Positions 9,183 through 17,413 of a stretch of DNA of 64,000 bases are shown here, piece by piece. Numbering within the stretch: position 1 is the first letter of the stretch; each line of letters starts with the position of its first letter. Source of the stretch: JANNBN01 sp031430595. Lineage in GTDB: Bacteria; Actinomycetota; Acidimicrobiia; Acidimicrobiales; JANYDT01. A model generated the notes under the pieces. The model was not told the DNA's origin and made no database searches. It was given only the letters and a program-made list of their open reading frames with translations. The position numbers and the translations under genes are program-made. The stretch covers positions 186,001 through 250,000 of the forward strand of contig JANPBU010000010.1 of NCBI GenBank assembly GCA_031430595.1, written 5' to 3'.

Positions 9183-10370
9183 ATGCCAGCTGTATTTGAT
9201 GTTGCCTCAGTTCGCGATCACACCCCGGGTTGTACCGACAGCGCCTTTTTGCTCAGCGCTGGGTCATCGCTACCAACCCACCGAACGCTCGACGCAACCA
9301 TTGGCCACTTACGTCGCGAATCGGAAATTGGAGGGTATGCGGCGGCTGACGAAGTTACCGATGTTTTGACCAAAGGACGCGCTGACCTGGCCACGCTTGT
9401 GTGCGGTCAGCCCCATGAGATTGCCTCTGCCACCAGCGATAGTTCGGCTTGGATCAAAGCCTGGTGGGGATGGGTAGTGGGCGGCAATGTGCCATCGGGA
9501 ACCACGGTGCTCGTTGATCGCTTGTCGTATCACTCGCACTATGCAGCACTGATTCAAACCCAACAGTTCAATAAATTTGTTATCGAGGAAATGCCATCGT
9601 TACCTGATGGCACTATCGATATTGAACACCTTGTCATCGGCACCAACATCACTGTCGTATGCGCCACTATGATTGGCACACATTCGGGAAATATAAACCC
9701 CACCGCCGAGGTCGGAGCAGTTGCTGCGGCAGCCGGGGTTCCTCTGTTTGTCGATGGGTGCCAGGCGCTCGGGCAACTTCACGTAGATGTGCGGGCGTTG
9801 GGCTGTCAGGTCTTTACCGGTACCGGGCGAAAGTGGTTGCGGGCACCTCGCGGAACCGGGATGGTGTGGGTAGCCGAGGAGTTGGTAGAACGCTTCCAAC
9901 CGCCAGGAATCGACGGCACGAGTAGCGATTGGACCGTAGAGGGAGGTTTTGTTGTGAATCCGGGAATGGGCCGATTTGAAGAGTTTGAGAAGTCGGTTGC
10001 TGCTCAAGTTGGCCTCGCTCATGCGGCTGCTCAAGCGGTTGACATTGGTATGTACGCCATCGAACAGCAAGTTATGAAGTTGGCGACGTATCTGCGGACT
10101 GGCCTTGCTTTACTTCCCGGTGTGGTGAGTCACGACACCGCAACACACACCTGCGCAATCGTGACATTCTCTGTCGCTGGCCATGAGCCTACTGCTGTAG
10201 TGGCCGCTGCTGCCGCGCAGCAAATAAGCATCAATACCTCTACAGCAAACTGGGCGGCACTTGATATGCACGCAAAGGGTTTAACGCAGGTGGTACGAGC
10301 GTCACCTCACTACTTCAATACCGAAGAGGAACTTGACCGGTTACTAACGGTCGTTTCAAGGCTGACGTAA
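9183..10370 (+). CDS. Class V PLP-dependent aminotransferase / cysteine desulfurase-like
   Basis: A 395-residue fold-type I PLP enzyme. The PLP-anchoring Asp lies in FVDGCQALGQLHVD and the Schiff-base lysine in FTGTGRKWLRAPRGTG, the signature of class V enzymes of the isopenicillin-N-epimerase/EgtE/selenocysteine-lyase branch. No cysteine sits at the usual SufS or IscS catalytic loop, which argues against a true desulfurase. The substrate is unknown. It follows the unknown protein at 8485 in the same direction. Confidence 0.82.
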   Translation: MPAVFDVASVRDHTPGCTDSAFLLSAGSSLPTHRTLDATIGHLRRESEIGGYAAADEVTDVLTKGRADLATLVCGQPHEIASATSDSSAWIKAWWGWVVGGNVPSGTTVLVDRLSYHSHYAALIQTQQFNKFVIEEMPSLPDGTIDIEHLVIGTNITVVCATMIGTHSGNINPTAEVGAVAAAAGVPLFVDGCQALGQLHVDVRALGCQVFTGTGRKWLRAPRGTGMVWVAEELVERFQPPGIDGTSSDWTVEGGFVVNPGMGRFEEFEKSVAAQVGLAHAAAQAVDIGMYAIEQQVMKLATYLRTGLALLPGVVSHDTATHTCAIVTFSVAGHEPTAVVAAAAAQQISINTSTANWAALDMHAKGLTQVVRASPHYFNTEEELDRLLTVVSRLT

Positions 10371-10424
10371 CTGCAATCATGCCGCGATCGAAGACTCAAC
10401 ACTTCGCGATCTGCTCGACCCGAG

Positions 10425-11756
10425 CTAGCCGATTTTCATACGTGCGCGTTGGGTCGGCGGTGGTTCGGAGGTGAACTGTCGGCCGTTTGGGTTCGTGAAT
10501 GTCAGGGTGTGGTTGGGGTCGCCGGTGACAGTCCAATCGTGGTGAATCATTCGATGATGCCGCCGACATAACAACACAAGATTGTTCCTATCGGTCCTAC
10601 CGCCCCGTGACCACCACACGACGTGGTGCACGTCGGTGAACGTTGCTGGCATCGCACAACCAGGGAACCGGCAATGACCGTCTCGATGCCGAATCGTTTT
10701 TTCGAGTTTTGGGCTGACCGCACGAGTCGCCCGGCCAACATCAACAACCATGCTTTCCCCGGCGGTCACGATTCGGGTCACGGTCGGGTGACAACACAAC
10801 ACCATGGCGTCTTTCAACGCCACACCAATATTGCGTGACCCGACGTGGGCGAGACCACCGTGGCGTTCGTTCAAAGTATCCAGATCGATTCGAACATCAA
10901 GATTCACTACGTTGCCTGTACCGGTGACCTGCTTGTGGTGTTCCAAAAAGAACGATGCGATCACACAAAGCGCTTCAGCAGCACGGACCGACTCACACCT
11001 TGCGTCACCCGGAACCTTTGCACCAGAACCCGACGACGTGTGGGCGTGTGTTTCACCGGTTTCATGATCGGTATCTACCGGTTGATTCAACCGCAACGCA
11101 GCATCAATCGCCGTCCGAATAACCACACCATCAACCGTGTCGAACGACCCCGACAACTCCACGCGATCATCAAGCGTTGCTGCAACATGCAAACGAGACG
11201 GCACCACCACCTCGCCGTCCGCGGGATTACCGTCGTTTCCGGTGGACGCTATTTCGTTGTCGGCCATCGACGCCCAAAACCGTAACGCCTGACGTAACTG
11301 GGCATGATTCAACACACCTGCATGCCCAATAAGCGCTTCAAGATCACGCCCAAACAATTCTGCCCGGGCAGCAGTCGCGAACCCCAACAACACCTCAGCC
11401 TGACTGATTGACAGGCCACCATCATGAAGCGCACGTTCAATCGCAGGCCACTCAGCAATACCATTCGCCAGGTGAATACGACGTTTCGCTTCACCGTAAC
11501 CAATACCCAACGTGCTCGACAAAAACGTGGCAGCACTCAAACACCCGAACCCGGCCCATTCGTTCGACTTCGACCAGACATGGATGAACCGCAACACAGA
11601 TAGTTCAGCCTGATGCAACCCGTCCGCGAAACACAACAACGCATCAGTCACCGACGACTCACCAACCGCCCGTCCGGCACCGCAAACACGATCGAACACA
11701 GCAGTGTCGTCGTAGCCCCCGCCACCCGACCAGTCTGCGTTCAGCCCCGAATCCAT
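10425..11756 (-). CDS. DUF222 / 13E12-type HNH endonuclease
   Basis: A 443-residue protein with an N-terminal DUF222 helical domain (residues about 20-300) and a C-terminal HNH nuclease domain: RDGHCRFPGC, then DVHHVVWWSRGG, NLVLLCRRHHRMIHH. All HNH ligands are present. This family is multicopy in actinobacteria (13E12 repeats of Mycobacterium) and is commonly LexA-controlled. A perfect SOS-type palindrome lies 31 bp upstream of the ATG, so damage-inducible expression is likely. The cellular role of the family is unsettled; it has been suggested to be mobile. Confidence 0.9.
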   Translation of the reverse strand: MDSGLNADWSGGGGYDDTAVFDRVCGAGRAVGESSVTDALLCFADGLHQAELSVLRFIHVWSKSNEWAGFGCLSAATFLSSTLGIGYGEAKRRIHLANGIAEWPAIERALHDGGLSISQAEVLLGFATAARAELFGRDLEALIGHAGVLNHAQLRQALRFWASMADNEIASTGNDGNPADGEVVVPSRLHVAATLDDRVELSGSFDTVDGVVIRTAIDAALRLNQPVDTDHETGETHAHTSSGSGAKVPGDARCESVRAAEALCVIASFFLEHHKQVTGTGNVVNLDVRIDLDTLNERHGGLAHVGSRNIGVALKDAMVLCCHPTVTRIVTAGESMVVDVGRATRAVSPKLEKTIRHRDGHCRFPGCAMPATFTDVHHVVWWSRGGRTDRNNLVLLCRRHHRMIHHDWTVTGDPNHTLTFTNPNGRQFTSEPPPTQRARMKIG

Positions 11757-11787
11757 GCACTCAACCTACCAGACATTCCCCACTAAA

Positions 11788-11803
11788 ACGAACATATGTT
11801 CGT
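11788..11803. promoter_or_regulatory. LexA (SOS) box upstream of the HNH gene
   Basis: ACGAACATATGTTCGT is a perfect 16-bp palindrome containing CGAAC-N4-GTTCG, the actinobacterial/Gram-positive LexA consensus. It lies 31-47 bp upstream of the HNH start codon, where LexA would block the promoter. Confidence 0.8.
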
Positions 11804-11876
11804 ACAGATCGCTCCGTCAGATACCCCATCAGAACAACCGTTCAAAGACTTGACAATCATTACAAGTCCGGTCTGA

Positions 11877-12776
11877 CTAAAGCGGGCAGGCTGCGACCGG
11901 GCCCGGGTTCAGAATCCGCGTTTGCCCTCGCCGCACCGTTGACGCATCGATCACAAACTGATTGCAAACTGCGCCTTTTTTCAGCACCAATGGGTCATTA
12001 AATACCGCAGATGGCACTGTCCACGTTTGACCGTTCGTACGACCAACCAACGCCCAACCATCACCATCGGGGTCGTAGTCAGACACACCAATTTGGGCCT
12101 CGGACGCATTTAGATTTCGTTCCACGTAGACGCGTGAAACCAATTTACCCTTGGCGACATCACCGACCCGAGCCCGGTACAACGCTTGCACATTGTCGGC
12201 AACACCATCACCATCAACATCAGCGCCCGGTGCTGCTGAACGACACGTCGCACTGTCACGAACAACCTCAGACAACAGCGGGTTTGCCCCTTTTTCACGA
12301 GGTCAAGGAGGGGTGGTCGGCGGCACAGTCGTAGAAGGAAAAACCAAGTAACAATTGGCCCCAGCAAAATCGCTCTGGGTTGGGTCGCACACCACAGTCG
12401 AACCATCATCTGGAATCGAATTCGCTGGATCATAAGGATCGGAAGGACTCTCGTATCCTGTAAACGGCGGCGCATTTGCATCATCAAGTTTGCGTTGCGC
12501 AATTTCCTCCGGCGTTGAATATTCAAGCGTCGAGTAGGTCCGACAATCGGATGATTCGCTCTCCCAAGAGCACAGCGTCGTCGAAGGCGTTCCAGCCTGG
12601 GAAAGATCTGTTTCAGTCCGCGTGTCCGCAGAGCGCATGGCGGCGATCAAACCCGCGCCGCCGCCTAAAATGGTGATGGCTAAACCAACCCGGACCACAG
12701 TACGTGTCACTATTTTGTTCACGGCGCGACCGCCTGATTGTAAAAGGGAACTGCGGAGCCCAAAATCAACGAACAC
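11877..12776 (-). pseudogene. Broken secreted protein with the DPDGDGW repeat domain (paralogue of the 24.7-28.2 kb gene)
   Basis: The upstream part (12776 to a TGA at 12303-12305) encodes a hydrophobic N-terminal segment (VGLAITILGGGAGLIAAM) and a Ser/Thr/Pro-rich, exported-looking region ending TTVPPTTPP. The downstream part (12275 to 11877) encodes a domain closely matching the C-terminus of the SGNH protein: CRSAAPGADVDGDGVADN, SDYDPDGDGWALVGRTNG, RRGQTRI. Between them DLVKKGQTR is readable only in another frame, so the joint appears to contain two opposite single-base shifts or a TGA interruption. The upstream and downstream parts share one frame. A GTG at 12722 is an alternative start. 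It could also be two small genes, but the continuity with the paralogue favours one damaged gene. Confidence 0.7.
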
Positions 12777-12932
12777 AGTGCAAGACCAGGAACTGGATCA
12801 CCCTCGACCCAGGCACCAAGCGGTCACAGGCATCAAATTTCACCGCCAAAGCATCGGCACCCGTAGGGCGGACCTGAATACTTTGACACTTCACCGACGA
12901 CACCAACCATATGGCCAGCTCTGGATGGTTGA

Positions 12933-14207
12933 CTACGAAACAATCAGTTCGCCTACGAAATGGATCAGTACGCCTACTAATGCACCGACGATGGTTCCGT
13001 TGATTCGTATGAACTGCAGGTCTCGGCCGATTTGTAATTCGATTCGTCGAGAAGTGTCACGGGCATCCCACCGCTGAACCGTCGACGAAATGAGTTTCGC
13101 TGCCTGGTGCCCGTGATCAACCGCAAGTGTTTTTACCAGGCTCGCCACCCATTCATCAACCCGTCTCGCCAGCGGCTCATCGTTTTGCAACGTCTTGGTA
13201 GCCCGACGAACAAACCCTGAGACGCCGGTTCGAAGCCGACTTGCCGGATCAACCGATTGTTGAATCACTGCGCTTCGAACATCGCCCCATACCGAAGTCA
13301 ACCACTGACGAACCCTCGGGTCATGCAATACCTCTTCCCGCAAATCGTCAAGTTTCGACGCCATCAATGGATCAGACCGCAATCGGGTCACCAGGCTTTC
13401 AATGTTTCGATCAAGTTCAGCCCGAAGTTCATGGCCCGGTGCGTGTCGAACTTCGTTCAGCAAATCAATGATGCCCGTAAACAACTTCTCAAACACCCGA
13501 TCATCGATCGACCCTGGGACCCACCACGGCGACCGTTCAGCGAAACCGTTACGAAGTGCCAAGCGATTTCCATCAAGCACACGAACCACAACCCCAAGCA
13601 CACTGTCAACCACCTGGTCTCGTCGACCATCACCAAGCATCACGGTGACGAGATCGCCCAGCAACGGGCCAGCGCTCACAGCCCTCAGTGCATCTACCAT
13701 CGCATGTTCGAGGTGTTGGCCCATTTCATCGGCGTCAACAATGCGAACTACCTCGGCCGCAGCGCGACACACCTGTTCCGAAACGAGATCACCACTGCCC
13801 TCGCGCTCGAGCCACCTCACCAACGTGTCGGCCGGGCGAGCCACAAGTACCCGCTCTTTCAGAGCGTCAGGGGCTAAAAAGTTTTGCTGAACAAACCCTC
13901 CGAGCGCCACGCCAATCTGGTCTTTTCGGCGCGGGACAATCGCCGTATGGGGGATCTTTAAACCAAGTGGATGACGGAAAAGCGCTGTCACGGCAAACCA
14001 GTCGGCCAACGCCCCGACCATTGCGGCTTCGGCGGCGGCTCCGATGTAGCCCACCAACGACGAAGCCGAATCAGACCTTCCCGCGTACCGAGCCCATAAA
14101 AACACAACTGCCGCTAGACCGAGCATCGACAATGCGATCAGCTTGGCCCGGCGAAGTGGCCGCACAAGATGTTCGAGCTCAGCATCGATCAACGTGTTTG
14201 TTTCCAT
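12933..14207 (-). CDS. DUF445 family membrane protein
   Basis: A 424-residue DUF445/YjiN-like protein. One N-terminal helix (AKLIALSMLGLAAVVFLWA) is followed by the family signature AAAEAAMVGALADWFAVTALFRHPLG. A long helical, probably cytoplasmic-side or periplasmic middle follows, and then a C-terminal hydrophobic helix (NGTIVGALVGVLIHFVGELIV). Function is unknown in general. It is divergent from the lactone oxidase gene, with about 50 bp between the two start codons. Confidence 0.88.
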   Translation of the reverse strand: METNTLIDAELEHLVRPLRRAKLIALSMLGLAAVVFLWARYAGRSDSASSLVGYIGAAAEAAMVGALADWFAVTALFRHPLGLKIPHTAIVPRRKDQIGVALGGFVQQNFLAPDALKERVLVARPADTLVRWLEREGSGDLVSEQVCRAAAEVVRIVDADEMGQHLEHAMVDALRAVSAGPLLGDLVTVMLGDGRRDQVVDSVLGVVVRVLDGNRLALRNGFAERSPWWVPGSIDDRVFEKLFTGIIDLLNEVRHAPGHELRAELDRNIESLVTRLRSDPLMASKLDDLREEVLHDPRVRQWLTSVWGDVRSAVIQQSVDPASRLRTGVSGFVRRATKTLQNDEPLARRVDEWVASLVKTLAVDHGHQAAKLISSTVQRWDARDTSRRIELQIGRDLQFIRINGTIVGALVGVLIHFVGELIVS

Positions 14208-14258
14208 TTTCGATCCTTGCTTAGTCCGTTACCCCGACACGTGACAAGATCTGAATCT

Positions 14259-15542
14259 ATGGGTAACAAAACCTGGACGAATTGGGCCGGGAATCAGCAT
14301 GCCACACCAATCTCTCGACTTTCCCCGACGACCTTAGATGAATTGAACTCGGGCATCGCTCATGCAATTGCCACTGGACGAACGCTGCGCACTGTCGGGT
14401 CTGGTCACAGTTTCACCGGTGCGGCGGTAGCTGATGACCTACTTATTGATCTGTCTGCATATAACTCGCCGGTGCGTGCCGACCGAACCACAGGTTTGGT
14501 TACCGTCCAAAGCGGGATGGGCCTTGGTGACCTAAACGCTCACCTCGATTCGCTTGGTCTCGCCATGCCGAACCTCGGCGACATCGCGTACCAAACGATT
14601 TCCGGCGCAATCTCGACCGGAACACACGGTACAGGGTCCCAGCTCACCGGCATCTCTGGTCAGGTACGTGCCCTTCGACTCATTACCGGAACCGGGCAAG
14701 ACATAAACCTCACGGGTGATGATCTCGCCACCGGGGTGGTTGGCCTCGGGACACTCGGAATCATTACGGAGGTGACACTTCAATGCGTCCCGGCTTTTTC
14801 GTTGTTGGCGGTCAACGAACCCATGAAGGTCGAAAAGACGCTCGATCGATTCGAAGAATTGTGGTCGTCGAATGACAACTTCGAGTTCTATTGGGTGCCG
14901 CATACCAAATGGGCACTTACAAAAACCAACAACCGTACCGATCGCCCGCCTATGGCCCGGTCTCGTCGCCAAACCTTTCTCAACGATTACCTCCTTGAGA
15001 ACGTGGCGTTCGGGGCAGTTGTAAAGCTCGGCAAACTCCGACCAAAACTCATCCCAAAACTTGCGACTGCGCTCCCATCAACGGGAAGAACCGAGTTCGT
15101 TGATGTTAGCCACCGTATCTACACGAGCCCTCGCCTGGTGAAATTTTTAGAAATGGAATATGCGATACCCGTGGAGGCCGTACCAGCAGCACTTCGCGAG
15201 GTCATGGCGATGGTTGAGCGCAATGGTCACAACGTCAGTTTTCCGATCGAAGTTCGAACCGCAGCAGCCGACAACATTGCGCTCTCGACAGCATCAGGGC
15301 GCCAGAGCGGATACATAGCTGTACATATGGCTAAGGGTATGGACCACATTCCCTACTTCCGCGACGTTGAAACCATCATGCGTGCTTACGAAGGGCGGCC
15401 GCACTGGGGCAAAATGCATACCCAAACCGCGGTTGAATTGCGGGGTAGGTACTGTGGCTTTGACCGGTTCTTAGCGCTCAGAGAACGCCTAGACCCCGAT
15501 CGGCGGATGGCCAATCGATACACCGAAACGGTTCTCGGATGA
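14259..15542 (+). CDS. FAD-linked D-arabinono-1,4-lactone / L-gulonolactone oxidase
   Basis: A 427-residue VAO-family flavoprotein. The FAD domain has TVGSGHSFTGAA with the histidine usually linked covalently to FAD, then GAISTGTHGTG. The C-terminal ALO domain ends with GRPHWGKMHT. The start MGNKTWTNWAGN was chosen because the extra 30 upstream residues overlap the divergent DUF445 gene and look non-homologous. It would oxidise a sugar-1,4-lactone, passing electrons to O2 or another acceptor. The 3' end overlaps the next small gene by 4 bp (ATGA). Confidence 0.92.
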   Translation: MGNKTWTNWAGNQHATPISRLSPTTLDELNSGIAHAIATGRTLRTVGSGHSFTGAAVADDLLIDLSAYNSPVRADRTTGLVTVQSGMGLGDLNAHLDSLGLAMPNLGDIAYQTISGAISTGTHGTGSQLTGISGQVRALRLITGTGQDINLTGDDLATGVVGLGTLGIITEVTLQCVPAFSLLAVNEPMKVEKTLDRFEELWSSNDNFEFYWVPHTKWALTKTNNRTDRPPMARSRRQTFLNDYLLENVAFGAVVKLGKLRPKLIPKLATALPSTGRTEFVDVSHRIYTSPRLVKFLEMEYAIPVEAVPAALREVMAMVERNGHNVSFPIEVRTAAADNIALSTASGRQSGYIAVHMAKGMDHIPYFRDVETIMRAYEGRPHWGKMHTQTAVELRGRYCGFDRFLALRERLDPDRRMANRYTETVLG

Positions 15543-15739
15543 CGGGCCTACTACTGACGCTCATTGGGTTTTGTGGTGTCGTTTGGTTCACCTTTTTGTC
15601 ATGGCGTGCCCTCGGTGGGGCCACTGCAAACGTCACCGGCCACGACATCGCAAACCGAGGGCCAGTAACTTACCGATGGATAGGCCGAGCGTTCGCGCTG
15701 ATGTTTATTGTCGGTGTCGTCAAGTTTTTTCTGAGCTAG
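15539..15739 (+). CDS. Small two-helix membrane protein
   Basis: Sixty-six residues with hydrophobic segments at residues 2-22 (GLLLTLIGFCGVVWFTFL) and 47-64 (IGRAFALMFIVGVVKFFL). The ATG overlaps the stop of the lactone oxidase gene (ATGA), which argues that it is real and translationally coupled. No family recognised; it might be a membrane partner of the oxidase, but that is a guess. Confidence 0.65.
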   Translation: MTGLLLTLIGFCGVVWFTFLSWRALGGATANVTGHDIANRGPVTYRWIGRAFALMFIVGVVKFFLS

Positions 15740-15744
15740 CGCGC

Positions 15745-16464
15745 CTAACCCCGATCGAGCACCCGAGGGGCCTTCAGTCGTCGTTCCAACACATGCTCGA
15801 GGGCTAAGGTCGCCAACCGTTCGACCTCAAAGGTGGCAGGGCTTTGCGGCTCACGTAACGCGACGCTCACCTGGCCGTCAACGATTAGTCGAACCAGACG
15901 AAGTGCTTCCTGGCTGATCCGTAAGCCAATCGCATCTCGCCGACAAACAACCCCGCCACCCGCGGCGTCAAACCCAGCCAGATCTTCGGTACTACCGCAT
16001 CGAACGCACGAGTCTAAGGACGGTTCGTAGCCATCATGGGCTAGCACCCGCCAAAAAAATGCGGCGATCATGAGCGGCGAATCTGCCTCGTCCAGGGCCC
16101 GCAGCCCGCCGGCAAGCATCGAATACAAACGAGGATCGGATTGCCCTTCTTGGGCCAGTAAGTCAACCGCTTCGAGCATCGAGGCTGCGTGCGTGAGCCG
16201 GTCAAGATCGTCGCGGATGTGACGATGGAAATCAATGGTGTCAGCCTGACTCACGATGTCAAGTTCACCCCGACCTTGATAAATAAGCAGGCTTACTTGT
16301 GCACCCGGTTCCAGCCTGGCACCAATACGACTTTTGGTCTTGCGTATCCCTTTTGCAACGGCTCGAACTTTTCCGTTCGTGTCGGTCATGAACGACACAA
16401 TCCGGTCCGCTTCACCGAGTGGATACGTTCGAAGCACAATCCCGTTACATCGATACAGGCTCAC
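15745..16464 (-). CDS. recO: DNA repair protein RecO
   Basis: 239 residues: an N-terminal OB-fold (MSLYRCNGIVLRTYPLGEADRI is the classic start, split by strand 1), a helical C-terminal domain, and a zinc-site remnant CVRCGST...GGVVCRRD. RecO loads RecA with RecF and RecR in gap repair. It lies 10 bp downstream of uppS, a common actinobacterial arrangement, so it is probably cotranscribed. Confidence 0.95.
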   Translation of the reverse strand: MSLYRCNGIVLRTYPLGEADRIVSFMTDTNGKVRAVAKGIRKTKSRIGARLEPGAQVSLLIYQGRGELDIVSQADTIDFHRHIRDDLDRLTHAASMLEAVDLLAQEGQSDPRLYSMLAGGLRALDEADSPLMIAAFFWRVLAHDGYEPSLDSCVRCGSTEDLAGFDAAGGGVVCRRDAIGLRISQEALRLVRLIVDGQVSVALREPQSPATFEVERLATLALEHVLERRLKAPRVLDRG

Positions 16465-16474
16465 TCGAGCAAGC

Positions 16475-17320
16475 TCACCGCTGTGACGCTAGGCCGCGCC
16501 GCGCAGATTGTTCGAGGGCACCAGCCTCATCACCAGCCTCATCACTAGCCTCGTCGACGCTGTCTTCGGCGCCGCCGAAGCGGCGTGCCCTGGCTTGGTA
16601 TTCGCCGACTGCGGCAAAGAGGTGTTCACGGCGAAAGTCAGGCCACAGGGTGTTGGTAAACACCAATTCCGAATAGGCCAACTCCCAGAGCAAAAAGTTT
16701 GAAATACGGAATTCGCCTGAGGTTCGAACGACCACGTCGGGGTCTGGCATATCGGGTGCATACATGTACTCGCTGATCAGTTTTTCAGTGACCTTGTCAG
16801 CAGGTATTCGATCGGCAACTATTCGTTGAATCGCATCGACTAACTCGGCACGACCTCCGTAATTGAATGCAAACGTAAGCGTCATTCGACGATTGTTTTT
16901 TGTCAGTGCTTCGGCTTCTTCGATGTTCTTCAACACCCGCCGGGGCACTCGCCAATTGCGCCGCCCAATGAAACGAACCCTCACCCCGAGGTCATTGAGC
17001 CAATCACGTTGGCGCAGCAACAGCGACTCGTTGAAGTTCATTAAAAACCTCACCTCGTCGACCGGGCGTCGCCAGTTTTCAGTCGAGAAGGCGTAGACAG
17101 TCATCCACTCAACACCAAGTTCAAGCCCGCCCATCACTGCGTCCCACAGGGCCTCTTCGCCAGCTGCATGACCTTCGGTGCGTTTCAGGCCCCGGCGATT
17201 CGCCCAGCGGCCGTTGCCATCCATAACGCAAGCAATATGTTTAGGGATGCGAGTGGGGTCGAGGGTACGGGGAACGTTCAGGCTCACGGTGCCGTGGTTC
17301 TGGGGACGGTCTGCGTTCAT
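16475..17320 (-). CDS. uppS: Isoprenyl (undecaprenyl/decaprenyl) diphosphate synthase
   Basis: A cis-prenyltransferase of about 281 residues that makes the lipid carrier for peptidoglycan. The catalytic Asp is in IACVMDGNGRWANRRG, the ENWRRP motif follows, and VVRTSGEFRISNFLLWELAY near the C-terminus binds diphosphate. The ATG at 17320 (MNADRPQ) was preferred over an upstream in-frame TTG at 17350. The C-terminus carries a tandem acidic string (DEASDEAGDEAG). Confidence 0.95.
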   Translation of the reverse strand: MNADRPQNHGTVSLNVPRTLDPTRIPKHIACVMDGNGRWANRRGLKRTEGHAAGEEALWDAVMGGLELGVEWMTVYAFSTENWRRPVDEVRFLMNFNESLLLRQRDWLNDLGVRVRFIGRRNWRVPRRVLKNIEEAEALTKNNRRMTLTFAFNYGGRAELVDAIQRIVADRIPADKVTEKLISEYMYAPDMPDPDVVVRTSGEFRISNFLLWELAYSELVFTNTLWPDFRREHLFAAVGEYQARARRFGGAEDSVDEASDEAGDEAGALEQSARRGLASQR

Positions 17321-17354
17321 CGGTGTCAAACTTAACCGGCGAAGCGCCAAGTAA

Positions 17355-17388
17355 CGGAGATCTTCGTCGAATCTCGACGAGATCTCCG
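17355..17388 (-). terminator. Hairpin after the sugar ABC importer genes
   Basis: CGGAGATCT(T)CGTCG pairs with CGACGAGATCTCCG around a 5-base loop, giving a 14-bp stem with one bulged T. It follows the permease stop at 17414 on the minus strand. There is no clear T-run, so strength is uncertain. Confidence 0.55.
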
Positions 17389-17413
17389 CAATTGCGAAGC
17401 GATAAAAACGGCC

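Noticed and set aside
12110..12526. 138-codon minus-strand frame as an independent gene
   Set aside because: It overlaps both halves of the broken paralogue in another frame; only its short DLVKKGQTR segment is meaningful, as evidence of frame damage.
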